Assembly: GCA_026075535.2 (NCBI GenBank)
Contig: AP026540.1
Location: forward strand, 2,666,001 to 2,730,000
DNA from: Tricholoma matsutake
Lineage: Eukaryota; Basidiomycota; Agaricomycetes; Agaricales; Tricholomataceae
Length of the DNA: 64,000 nucleotides
Reading direction: 5' to 3'
Part shown: in pieces, positions 10,805-21,404 of the stretch
Position numbering within the stretch: the stretch's first letter is position 1
Layout: each line of letters opens with the position of its first letter
Notes under the pieces: generated by a model
What the model saw: only the letters and a program-made list of their open reading frames with translations
Told to the model about the DNA's origin: nothing
The model's database searches: none
Position numbers and translations under genes: made by a program

Positions 10805-11246
10805 CTATTTACATGGCACCCTGTGAGCAGGTGCTCGCAGTGGTGAGGTTGTCAAGAGAAGAAAAAAATGAAAAACATTGTCTCACGCTACAAGTGCTAG
10901 ACAAGGTCATTGTGCTCATTGGGGCCATGTCATTGTCCCCCCATTTGTTGTTACCATCACGCCATCCTGTCATTCATCATCCCCATCACCCCTGCTGTCC
11001 ATTCATCATCTCCCTGCTATTCATTGCCCTTGACGTCCATTGTCCTTGCCATTTGTCATTTGTCAGCATTGGCATTGGCGTTCACTGGCATTAGCATTAG
11101 CGTTGGGGTTGGCATTGGCATTCACTTGTGTTGGGGTTGGGGTTGGCTGGCATTGACGTTGGGGTTGACTGTCATTGGCATTCATTGTCCTGAGTTCCAT
11201 CATCATCAGCACCATCATCTCCCCCTATGAGCAGTTGCTTGCAGGT
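10805..11246. repeat. Hairpin module plus GGCATT-rich repeat
   Basis: Starts with a module CACCCTGTGAGCAGGTGCTC and ends with another, ATGAGCAGTTGCTTGC, just before the LTR at 11247. Between them is a CATCATCC-rich stretch and then irregular GGCATT/GGGGTT repeats (11060-11170). A related block is at 34590-34950. Open frames here are composition artefacts. Confidence 0.45.
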
Positions 11247-11648
11247 TGTTAGGGCGACACCCACTATCTGCTAGCTAAGACCATGCGGGTTCTCTCTACA
11301 AGAAGGGGGCGGGATCCGCACTCATGATGGGGGGATTGATGGTTTTGATGCAAGGAGTTATTAATAGGTGAGTTTGTTGACAAAGGCCTTTCACACCAAA
11401 AGTGTAGGTGGAATACCTAAGAGAACACAACTGGGGTCCCCTAGGCATATATTTAGGGTTTATATACTATGTTACATATATTGTACATTGTTGTTACTGA
11501 TGCACTCGTACATGCGTGTACATATTGATGCGTGCAAAATAAAATTCTCATGCTATCAAAGTGTAGCATAATTTAGCGTCATGTAGCATAATTTGACATA
11601 TAAAAATAAAAATGAAATTTTATTAGGTAATGGGGTGGTTTCCTAACA
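11247..11648 (-). repeat. gypsy-A 3' LTR (deleted copy)
   Basis: A 402-bp LTR with plus-strand ends TGTTAGGG and CCTAACA. The purine-rich primer of plus-strand synthesis (AAAAGGGGGGTAA on the minus strand) lies just outside at about 11649-11662. Boundaries come from alignment with the copies at 14465, 25706 and 31516. Confidence 0.88.
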
Positions 11649-11662
11649 TTACCCCCCTTTTA

Positions 11663-12594
11663 TGCCTCGACTTCCAGGCAAGAAAATATTGCGTCTGTCC
11701 CCTCTGAAATTTTGGTAAGGCTGGAATCTCATCCCCTCATACACCATTCTTGCAATGTGATGTGGAGCATTCAGATTACGTTTAAAGAATTGGGCGATCA
11801 CATTGCGCACTCACTTACAATTCTCTTTGGGCTCCCACGAATTATTTTTGTCAGTATAGTTTTTCCACTTTATTAAGAACTCCAATTTGTTCCGTCGAAG
11901 ACGTGAGTCTAGAATTTCTTCAACTACATATTCTGGAGCACCTTCTACTATTATCGGAGGTTGTGGAGTAGTTTGTTGGCCAGGAATAGTGGGTGGGCGG
12001 TAAGGGCATAGGCAGGATACGTTAATCTCAGGATCAATCTTGAATGATTGGGGTAGTTTTAGCACTACTGCATTAGGTGAGATCACTTTAGAGATTGCAT
12101 ATGGGCCAACTTGTTTCTCTGTAAGTTTCCTCGAAGGTCATGGAATATTCAGGTCCTTGGTACTTAGCCACACCAAGTCACCAACTTTGTACTCTGGAGT
12201 GCGCGCTCAAGTACGATCTGCATGTCACATCATGTCATCACGTGCTTTCTTCAATGCCACCTCTGCTTCCTCTTGTACCTTTTGCATCTTAGATACAAAG
12301 TCTTATACCAACTGTACTTTGACTTCCCTTCTGGGTTCTACTCCCATGCGAGGATGATATCCATAATTCATGAAAAAGGGTGACATACGAGCAGCCAAAT
12401 GGAATTTGTTATTGTGGGAAAATTCAGCAATTGCCAGCCATTCGGGCCAGTCGGTTTGTCAGTAGTTGACAAACATATGTAGGTACTGCTCCAACTCCTG
12501 GTTCATTCTCTCTGTCTGCCCATCAGTCTGCGGGTGAAATGCCATAGATAATTTAGTTTGAATCCCCAATATGTTGTTCAGTTCTCACATAAAC
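11663..12594 (-). pseudogene. gypsy-A integrase C-terminus and chromodomain fragment
   Basis: The minus strand encodes the end of Pol. Residues around [19 protein letters not shown] come first (near 12540-12480), then the integrase C-terminal region (EYKVGDLVWLSTKDL) and a chromodomain ([20 protein letters not shown], 11811-12086). The frame has several stops, among them TGA codons where the related elements have arginine. The fragment ends at 12594, where repeat-F begins. Confidence 0.8.
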
Positions 12595-12596
12595 AC

Positions 12597-13780
12597 TGAT
12601 AGGTCGTCTCCTTGGCTCAAGGACCAATTCACCACTTTAGCATCATTCTAATCACATCGGCTAACTCCTACGACGTCCCAGATGCAGTGCAACCCAGTCT
12701 ATCGATCGCGATATCATGTCGACCATGTCAAAACATCACCAGCAACATCGATCATATCAAGAGCCCACATCGCACAACCTTAGGACTACCCCAAAAGTCC
12801 CTAAGATCCCCCTACACCACCATCGAACATCCCCAATCAACTTTGAACAGCCGCAACCCCGATCGAGCATTGTCGACCATCATTGAGTGTCATCGATTGA
12901 TATCAAGAAACTACGAGCGACATCGGGCTCCGCCTTCGTTATTTAAATGGTGGAAGACCATGCACTAGGACATATTCCAACTCGTGCTCAAACCTGCTGA
13001 TCATAGGTCAGCCTCGTTCCAAGTCCCTATCGCGCACAGAACCCGCTGGATGCATTATTGCGAGACTTAGCGCAGTTTATACACAAAGGACAGTCTCTTT
13101 TAGTTCTTTCCCTTTATTACTCTTTCATCATATGATATATATATCTTTCTTGTTTGGATTCCAGTCTCCTTTATGGCCTTGTGCCTTAACTCATATCTTT
13201 TGCCTCATGTTCTACACATGTTTCTCATTCCATTTTAGGAAGTTTCTTTAAAACATATAAAACTCTGTAGTATCTACTTGGAAATAACAAGAAATCGTCT
13301 TCACATATCATCTCGTATACAGTTCTAAGCATCCGATCAACTTTCTAAAATGATCTAAGTCTCTATGGGTTTTCTTGATCGACAAGAAACCTCTGTGATC
13401 ATCGCATCCTCGATCCTCCCTTGATCCTCTCATCATTAGCTCTAGCAACCCTTCCAACACTTCATAGCCATTTGTCGCACCCTTTGTATACTATCGACCT
13501 ATCGAAAGTTCCCCAGAATTCACATATCGACCATCGACGATAAACCCGTTCGCCGTCGATCTCGTCGATCGCCCTCGATATCGATCGATACTCAATCGGA
13601 CCACGCCGAACGCCTTCGTCTCTCATAACACTACCTTCACAACTAGTACCAACTGGTCATCTTTCCATTGGTTGGGCCACAAACATTCGGAACAACTCGC
13701 AACCTTCCTCTGACTCATTGCAAATATCATCGATTGCCTCATCGGCAGTTTAGGTGGTTTTTCTGGGTTGAGTATCATCA
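12597..13780 (+). mobile_element. Repeat-F, TCGA-rich insertion (copy 1)
   Basis: About 1184 bp that interrupt gypsy-A between the words ATAAAC and ACGTGGAAGC, which are adjacent in the intact copy. It starts TGATAGGTC and ends GTTGAGTATCATCA. It is rich in ATCGAT/TCGA words at both ends and AT-rich in the middle (13070-13350). A second copy in reverse orientation lies at 38030-39389 with the same start and end words and a similar middle. The target duplication here is unclear (ACAC versus ACGT). No ORF. Confidence 0.6.
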
Positions 13781-13989
13781 ACGTGGAAGCAAATTGTGGT
13801 CCACAATTCCTCCATCTCATCATCTCTTTCTCCTATCGTCTCTGGCTGTACTTCCGCTTGTCTGGGCTGTGATGCTGCCAATACTGACACTAATTGCAAC
13901 ATTTGTGCTGTGAGCGCATCAATTTTCGCCTCTAGTGCTGGTATGGGAACAGGATTAGGACCAGGATTAGAAGTTGAAGGTTCGGACAT
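13781..13989 (-). pseudogene. gypsy-A gag N-terminus (deleted copy)
   Basis: The start MSEPSTSNPGPNPVPIPALE at 13989 is the same as in the full-length copy (31028) and runs for about 60 codons (to QPETIGERDDEMEE) before the deletion joint, where the sequence changes to an integrase piece. Not functional. Confidence 0.75.
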
Positions 13990-14464
13990 AATTGTAGAAT
14001 CTGTGATGAATCACTTCTTCAACAAATTCAAAAATTTATCTTCGAGACCTCTCCAAATGTTTACAGGTCACATGATGGTTCGTCGATCGTCCATTGTTCA
14101 TCAGGCACCTATTTTGACACTTCGGATCAATAACCCTTCCAACAGTGCCTGATCTCGGAGATAACACTGAATTTGGCTTGTAACTAAAATAGTCGTCTGA
14201 ATAGAGTGATGTAAATCATAACTAAACCAGATCCAATCAGTTGTCTGGTTGCAGCTGTCCTAATGACGAGTGCTGCCTCTCGATCACTGGCAGTTGCAAT
14301 GTAAGGCGAGGCCTGGCGTCGGCTTACAAAAGAAAAGGTAGATTACGTATATACAAGTACTTCCGGCTCATGCTGAAAGGATGAGTAATCGGATGTGGCA
14401 TGGTGAAACAATGATGTATGCACAAGTAAGAGAAGGCACACTGATATGGGAAGTTGTGTTCTTC

Positions 14465-14866
14465 TGTTAGGGCAACACCCACTATCTGCTAGCTAAGACC
14501 GTGCAGGTTCTCTCTACAAGAAGGGGGCAGGATCCATGCTCGTGATGTGGGAATTGATGGTTTTGATGTGAGGGGTTATTAATAGGTGAGTTTGTTGAGA
14601 TAGGCCTTTCACACCGAAAAGGTAGGTGGAATACCTAAGAGAACACAACTAGGGTCCCCTAGGCATATATTTAGGGTTTATATACTATGTTACACATATT
14701 GTACATTGTTGTTACTGACGCACTCATACATGCGCATACATTTTGATGCATGCGAAATAAAATTCTCATGCTATCAAAGTGTAGCGTCATTTGGTGTCAT
14801 GTAGCGTAATTCAACATAATAAAATAAAAATGAAATTTTATTAGGTAATTGGGTGGTTTCCTAACA
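14465..14866 (-). repeat. gypsy-A 5' LTR with self-priming site (deleted copy)
   Basis: A 402-bp LTR (TGTTAGGG...CCTAACA). Two bases inside it (minus-strand sense) is the candidate primer-binding site AGAACACAACT (rc of 14452-14462). Its exact complement occurs in this LTR (rc of 14640-14650), as in the full-length copy. Confidence 0.85.
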
Positions 14867-15200
14867 AGTACTACTAGTAGTTCAGATGCATACTAATGAT
14901 TAACAGAGCAGACAACAACAAATTATCACTTACTGATGCCTATCAACCAAGGGGCTGGTGGAACGAGCATCCCAAACCACGGGTAGAGGGGGGGTCCAGC
15001 CAGAGGCTGAAAAAAAAACCTGACTTGGGCTCAAATTAGGCCATCTGCCGCTGTTTGAGCAATGCAATTACTCTTCAGAAGCAGTTTGACATCATTTGAA
15101 GCTCCCAGTTGACCATCTATAGCGTAATAATGTAATCAGATGATTCAGATCTCGAGCGGCTCTCCGGTCAGTAGATATAAACATTAAACTACATCTGAGC
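14867..15200. other. Intergenic upstream of the PHD-finger gene
   Basis: No ORF or repeat ends recognised. Contains G-runs near 14990 and an A-run near 15015. It may hold the promoter or unseen 5' exons of the gene at 15201; I see no clear TATA box. Confidence 0.4.
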
Positions 15201-15921
15201 ATGGTTGACATCATGCATAGGGGTACTATTGAGGATGATTTCTACTCTGACGAAGAGACTGCTGATGTTGGGCTAGACGTTGATGAGAACCTTCTCGGGG
15301 AAGAAGATTTGGAAGTAGTCGACACTAACTCTGAATTCAATCAGCAATGCAAGGCAGACTTGGATGCAGAATCCACAGATGATGAGCACATTCTCCCATT
15401 TTCTGTCAGACTACAATCCCCCAGCCCAGTAGAACCAGGGACAACCCACACTCCCTTGGAATCAGCCATCGCAGATAATGTAGAACCAGTGCATGGATCA
15501 GATACCAGCAACTTTACTACTCCCACTGACAGGCCATCTGGTGAAATCGCACATCCTAGGTCGGAAGAACCACCAGTCAATGAACTGGTCATTCCTGCAG
15601 CCATCCAGACAGGATCATCTACAGAAGCTTGGGAGCGACGTGTACGAAAGTCTCATACCTTGTATCTGAATGTGTGCATATGTGGCTCAGAAGTGTCGGA
15701 GGCGGAAATCAATGAAGGAGACACTGTCATGCAGTGTAAAGTGTTAGGATGTGAGACTCAATGGGTGCATAAAAATTTCATCTCCACATTTTACTTCACT
15801 TACTGACCAGACTCCCCAGTACCATCGTGCATGCATGAACTACGATTTTGCCCCAAAGAGCTGGTCGTGCCCTGGTTGTAAAGGTAGCACTGCTTCAAAG
15901 CGCCACCATGCACAGTACTGA
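15201..15921 (+). CDS. PHD-finger-like protein, two exons visible
   Basis: Exon 1 is 15201-15764 (188 codons from the ATG) and exon 2 is 15820-15921, ending in TGA. The 55-nt intron has GTGCAT at the donor and CCCCAG at the acceptor, and splicing keeps the frame. The N-terminal 140 residues are acidic and Ser/Thr/Pro-rich (FYSDEETADVGLDVDENLLG) and look disordered. The C-terminus forms a cysteine/histidine pattern typical of PHD zinc fingers: CICG, CKVLGC, then across the splice WYHRAC and SWSCPGC. PHD fingers usually bind histone tails (family knowledge). The gene ends shortly after the finger. Earlier exons may exist, because finger-only proteins of this size are often C-terminal parts of longer ones. 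A domesticated transposon protein cannot be excluded. Confidence 0.65.
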
Positions 15922-16302
15922 GTAAACAGCTTCTAACCTGTATAATTACACTCTCCAACATCTCTATCTTGTCTCTATCATCCATATCTATTATGTATTG
16001 TGGCCCGGTGAGGGCTGTGAGGCACGTTTGCACAAATTCTCAACAAATTCTTCTCGGAAAAACAAGTACACGTGACCGAATTACCATATATAGAGGGAGG
16101 GGAAGGGGGGGGGGTTCAAACGGGTGCGAAAAAAAAAATCTGAGTGGATATGTAATTTTCCTGTTCCGCCAGCCCCTTGCTATCAACATCATTTTCACCT
16201 TGGTCAAAAAATATATTTCAGCCTCTGACAGAACCCCCCCCCCCCCTAATCTGGTGCAGGATTCCAATCTCAACATCCCCTTGATCAATTGTGACAGTGG
16301 AG
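15922..16302. other. Convergent intergenic region with a small G/C-run inverted repeat
   Basis: Between two genes that point toward each other. At about 16100-16113 and 16228-16245 there is an inverted pair GGGGGGGGGTTC / GAACCCCCCCCC about 150 bp apart, possibly a tiny MITE; no TSD could be confirmed. Confidence 0.35.
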
Positions 16303-17608
16303 TTAGGAAGGAGTGGTTGAGAGGCTGGAAGTCATAGTGAACCCCTCAATTTGAGATTCATTTCGACCTCCAGATATTTGGATGCGATGATTGAAATTAA
16401 CCATCATTGCATTTGAATAGACCTTTCCAAGAATAACAGCAAGTGGGACCATGAAGTTGATGTTTTGAAATTCCACTATGAGATAGGCTGCAGCTATAAG
16501 CACTGGAAAATGAGCATTTGTCGTCAGTTACAGTTGTAAAAAAACATGTATATTTACAACATGTATGTGGAGTTCATGAATAATGACATACCAGTGACTG
16601 TACCAGTCTCTATTGCCAAATGTACAAGCTTTACCAAAAGTGTGTGGGTAGTCTTCCAACCAGTGTCACTGCGCAGCAACTGTCCCTTGGATTATATATT
16701 TATGATATGAGATTTTTGAAAGTGGACACATACAAAGTAAGTCATGGTAATAGCAATGACTAGGTCACAAGCAATGTCAAAGGTGGCCCAAGCAATCTAA
16801 AGGCAAAAATTTTGTGAGGCCATCAAGACATCATGCAACTGGCCCTACTGAATAGGGGTAGTATAGGGGTGTAACTATAGCCCCAGGTCCAATGACTGTC
16901 CATCCACCTATAATGGCTAGAACAAACTGGACAAGAGCTAGCTGATAATGTTAAGCAACCTTTACAATCGTAGTTATAAAAGAGATCATACCAGAATAAC
17001 AAGGATCATGATTGCCCATGAGCGTGCAAGAATGTGGAGACGATATGCATAAAATGTTTGAACAGCAAGTGCAACTTTTGTTGAGGCTGTGAGTCACCCA
17101 ACTGAACATTTGTTCAACAAAGCATACCAATTCCTCCCAATAGGGATATTGCAGTCCACTGGATAAAATGCCATACAGGGGAAAACAAATAATTAAAAGT
17201 GTACTGGTCTGTATACATGAGGATGCCACTGTACAGCAGAAGCATTGTCTGCATGGTCTCCATGATGAACACACTGTACACCAGAACTTTGTTCAAAGGT
17301 CTGTCTTCTGGGAATGCCAGGTAATACAAATCTTGGACAAGCTCCCATCAGAAATGAAGGATCTAGTACTGTGATCAAAAATGGTGCCTTTACTCACAAA
17401 CTTGAGCACAGAGGGCCCCATAGAGAGCCCCGTTTATCAGGAAACTGAAAATCTGTAACTTCACTTCACAACTGATGGCGAACCTCAAAATTTAAAGACC
17501 AACAAGAGGCATAGGGTAACTGCAATATGGGTTAGGGTTCACATGCATGTGTAATCACGAAGAAGAAGAAGCTCGCTTTATCAAGTTCAATTCCAGTGGA
17601 TGCGGCAT
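16303..17608 (-). CDS. DUF6534-type multi-span membrane protein, 8 exons
   Basis: A spliced model on the minus strand gives 277 residues in one frame. Exons: 17559-17608, 17398-17444, 17128-17331, 16992-17074, 16849-16941, 16734-16796, 16592-16685, 16303-16502. Introns are 48-114 nt, all GT-AG (for example GTGAGT, GTATGC, GTATGT). The protein has about seven hydrophobic segments. Recognisable pieces are FLINGALYGALCAQVY, YYLAFPEDRPLNKVLVYSVF, VALAVQTFYAYRLHILAR, WATFDIACDLVIAITMTYF and, near the end, ILGKVYSNAMMVNFNHR, which matches the conserved C-terminal block of DUF6534 proteins. These are very numerous in Agaricomycetes; their function is unknown. No internal stop is present, so the gene looks intact. 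The first exon (ATG at 17608) is the least certain part. Confidence 0.82.
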
Positions 17609-20270
17609 AGTTTTACAGGTTGATAATTTTCTGATTCTGAAGAGCAGGTTGGTGGCAGCTGGAAGAAAGGCTCGAGGCCCGAGGGGGTTATAAACAGATT
17701 CGAAGGAGGCTATGAAAGAAGTGAAAATTGTGGACGTGATGGATGCACAGATAACTTTCTATAAGTTTCGATTCAAATATAACTGTCACCGCTTTGTTGC
17801 CGCTTTGATCAGATCAGCAACAAAGCACCGCATGAACAGCACCAGGGAAGGAACGAAAGTGGTGATAACGTAGAGTATGATGACAATGATGGCGAAGCAC
17901 TTCAGCGCCAACGCCAACGACGAGGAAATATGGCGGCGGCAGGAACATGAAAGTAGGGCAAACAGACAGGTCAGGTCAGGAATGGAAGTTAGAAGATTGT
18001 AAATCATGACATTAGAATCCTGGGAGATGGCAGGAGCGAATTGAACATCGCATTGACTCGGAAATGACATCAGATGGAAGCTACCGTACACTGTCTCTAT
18101 CATAATAGATCATCTAACAAATCATAGTCGAATCAAAATCTCACCATCAACATGCACTGCATGTTCATTCAACATATTGTGGCACTGCAGATGGACGAAA
18201 AGATAACCTCACGATCGGTCTCTGCAAATTTCTATCCCAAGAAGGCATCATGTTCATCGACAGAAGAGTGATGTCCTGTACAGCTGCAGCGCTGAGAGTC
18301 GAGACTGATAAAGTCTCCCCCCTTACAAACAGTGGAATCAGAATGGATTAGATGGGTTAGGTAGAACAGCAATACGGACAGTAACGATGATGACCCCAAA
18401 CAGCCTCGAAAACGAGAAGCGACCACGAACTTCGAGGATCAGCATGCAACCTCTCGTGACTCTCATTGGTGTGCGTTGTCGACACGATTTTGGTGGATGC
18501 ATGCTTGTATGGGGGGTCAGGTTGGACGATGAAGATGCCAATGCCTTACTGGACGGAGAGGTCTGAGGATGAATTGTACCGGTGCAAAAACAGCCGGAGA
18601 TGTAGGTACCTGTAGGAAGATGAAATGTTGGGGTGAGATGCCCATATCCACCAGCAAACCTCGGGGCGCAGCCAACGGACCACGATGTTTGCAGAACGAA
18701 ATTTGTCCTAGAATCAATTAGTCGGTGGAAAGGGTCAATTTGTCAGGGTACGGTAGATACTGCACGTAATAGCTGCTCGCTAGTATCACTGAATCTATGA
18801 CGAGACCTTACTTAGGTGAAGCGACAAGGATAGCCGAAACATGCCGCGCTCTGATCAAGTTTTCTGCACTAGGCAGTTCTTAAGAAAGCAGTGTCGGCCT
18901 GGTGGATGGAGATGAGAGAACTGGGAAGCCGGTCGTCGTGGATGTGATAGAGTTGTTGGTGGTTGATTTGGAAAAGCCGTGCGCTGGTTGATGTATTGTG
19001 GACAGTTTCTGCACAAAATTCTGGTGTTCAAGAGTGTTCAAGCAGAGCTGAGAAGATATGGGAAAATCGAACCTAGCGGCCTCATTGATCGCCCACCCGT
19101 GAACAATCGTTGCGAAGGCGACATGATATAGAGTCGGAGTCGTGTCCTGGTATGTGGTCTATGATCCGTTCGCCTGCGTTGACAAGGAGAACGTCCAACA
19201 TCGAGGATCAGTCACATCGCCTCGCTTTTGAATCTTTCGAGTTACCTTCACATCAAGGCATGAACAAACGTGGTGGCAGACCCGGTTTATACGTGACATA
19301 ACCTCAAATCGTACCCTTATACTTTTCTGGTACGTACATACACTTGCGCACTTTTTTTTGTAACGCTAACCACTCGCGCTACTTACAGCCAATCGTTCAT
19401 GACATCTCTAGGAAACATCGATATCTAAGTTACCCCTCTCGCCTACCTCGCCTTCATCTCCTTCACCGCCGGCACCATCCTCTACGCAACGGCTCCTCAT
19501 CCAACCTCTTTGGCTCCACAGACAACCGCATCATGCCTTTCCAATAATGTATCACTACCGTCCGCATAAACGCGTACACCTCCGTGGAAGATGTGTTAAC
19601 TGTACGAGAGAGGGAGCAAAGACGGGTAGAGTGTAGTCCTTATAACCCTCCTTTACGTTTGCTCCTCAAAGAGATGGTCAATCGTGGTCGTGAGACGTCG
19701 TTCGTCGATACGAGCTATGTTCCTATTGCGACGTTCGTTCGAGAGGTACAGTCGTCGTCCCCCTAGTTGTCCTCTGGATCCCCGAATGCCTCTGGATCCC
19801 CGAATGCCTCCGTTCTTCCTATGCGACACGGATAAGCTCTCAGTCTCGACTTTCCACCCTTAGGGCAAGCAATGTGTCAGCACATGATCTCTCTCATCAT
19901 AAGCGCGGTGAACGATGATGATTGTTTCTTCATCTGACACTTAGTATCACCACGCCCACGTACATTTGTATTCAGGTCCGGATCAGGATCCAGAGCGCCC
20001 AGGAGACGCACAACATGTCGAGCTAACGATTTGTGAAACACAAGCGGGAGGGGAACGGTGATGGGAGGCGGGGGCATTGTTCACGCTCGCGAGGAAACCT
20101 GTGGAATGCGTCCGTTGGGGGTCTTGGTGGGTGTGGTGAGTGTTAGTTTGTGCAGGGGTGTTTACATTGGCGGTGGATGATGTCGAGTGGTGCTGCGACT
20201 ATGGAAGAAGGTCGTCACGGGTCGTGGGCGGCTGGCGGGATTGGGATTACGCCATTCTTGGCTACGTTGA
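17609..20270. other. CpG-retaining region, possible unrecognised exons
   Basis: This 2.6-kb stretch is richer in CpG than the transposon blocks and has no LTR or TIR ends that I can see, so it may hold host genes that I do not recognise. Hints: a well-formed intron at about 19331-19388 (GTACGT donor, CTAAC branch-like word, ACTTACAG acceptor) and a following frame with a hydrophobic run (LAYLAFISFTAGTILYATA, about 19443-19500). There are also open pieces on the plus strand near 18360-18590. No domain could be named. An 18-bp direct duplication (CTCTGGATCCCCGAATGC) lies near 19771-19808. Confidence 0.35.
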
Positions 20271-20703
20271 ACGGTTCGACGGTCAGAAAATCTCGATATT
20301 GGAATTTCCGAACCTCCGGGGATGTCCGGACCGTCCGACCGTCCGACCGAGCTGCTCATGGTCTGCTCACAGCTCGTCACGATGGTAGCACAGGTTATTC
20401 AATGCTACAGGGGCAGTATCTTTATGCTCTACCACACTTTTCAACTGTGTCAATTATAGAAATACCAATTGTAATAACCGAGGTCAATAGCAAGCACTGG
20501 GCAGCTGACAATGCATGGAATTGAGAGGGGAATGGCATGGCTGGGCAGTGTGTTGTGGGTGAGTGGGTGCAGCATGGGGTAGTGATACCTTGAAGGAGGT
20601 ATTATGAAAACTTACCAATGCAAGTTACCATCAATAATTAGGATCCTACAGCATAGTACATAGACCAGCTGTGGAGATATGGGTGGGCAAGGAGCCAGGA
20701 GGC

Positions 20704-21160
20704 TGTCAAGACAGATTCTCTCGACCAGATTTCTGATCGTTTTCCGCCCCCCTTCCTGGCCGCCTTGCATATTAACCACAGCCTCGGAAACTCCGACCTT
20801 AGTATTTAAGCTAGCTACTTTCGTTCTGTATTGCCAGTTTGTAAATCAACAAAGTCACCCAATTAATCCAACTCTATCTTCGCTCCCATTTGTCTCTCCT
20901 AAGTCTTCCTCAAGACTTTTACTCATCCTCTCCAGAAATCCTCCAATCCTCCAATCCTCCCTTCTCACCTTCTCTGAAATTAGGACACTTGACGAGGAGA
21001 AGGGCGCAGCTTCTTACAAGCTGAAGCCAAGTCCTTTCTGTTCCAACCTCGCCTTGGATTTCCATTGGAATTCCACTCCTATCTGACTCTTCCCTTTCAA
21101 CTCCTACCATCCAGGTACAACCAGAAATCTGACATCCCTTTTCCAACTCAGAACTTAACA
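20704..21160 (+). repeat. gypsy-E 5' LTR
   Basis: A 457-bp LTR running from TGTCAAGAC to CTTAACA. It lacks a 101-bp segment that the 3' LTR has (near 24806-24906), removed cleanly between CTTGCAT and ATTAACC. Confidence 0.87.
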
Positions 21161-21173
21161 GTATTTACAAACT
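20812..21173 (+). promoter_or_regulatory. gypsy-E predicted TATA, transcript start and self-primer site
   Basis: A TATA-like GTATTTAAGC (20812-20821) lies just upstream of AGTTTGTAAAT (20836-20846). Two bases after the LTR end, ATTTACAAACT (21163-21173) is its perfect 11-nt complement. In Tf1-type gypsy elements the first 11 nt of the mRNA fold back on the primer-binding site and are cleaved to prime cDNA synthesis (established for Tf1). The length, spacing and promoter position seen here match that scheme. The start at 20836 is inferred. Confidence 0.7.
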
Positions 21174-21404
21174 CTCACTTCTCTCATCAAATCCATCCCA
21201 TCTTTTCCTATGACTCCTACTGAGTCACAAACCCAATGAACCACAAGGAACTCTCGCCATGCTGGTGCGGTACCAGGATTATCAGCAATCCGCCAATCTA
21301 TACTCCCTTCCCCTAGGCATGCTTTGACTTTTGGTGCATCCACCAGACCATCCAACATCTTCAGGCAAATCAGTTCTGGAGCACCCTCCATCAGTGCTAA
21401 CATC

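Larger units (their letters stand above)
11247..14866 (-). mobile_element. gypsy-A, internally deleted copy
   Basis: LTR-bounded minus-strand element of the same family as 25706-31916, but only 3.6 kb long. Compared with that copy it keeps the 3' LTR, the integrase C-end with chromodomain, the gag N-end, the leader and the 5' LTR. The part equivalent to 27077-30838 is missing, joined at a CC microhomology near 13802, and a 1.2-kb foreign repeat sits at 12597-13780. The outer flanks (CAGGT and AGTAC) do not match as a TSD, so the ends may come from recombination or be too old to tell. Confidence 0.8.

Noticed and set aside
11060..11170. Telomere-like TTAGCATTAGCGTTGGGG repeats
   Set aside because: Irregular GGCATT-type repeat, not a run of TTAGGG; a similar block occurs at 34590-34850 inside a dispersed repeat.
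17786..18103. Minus-strand 105-residue ORF as first exon of the DUF6534 gene
   Set aside because: No splice path connects it in frame to the conserved exons; an ATG at 17608 gives a consistent model.
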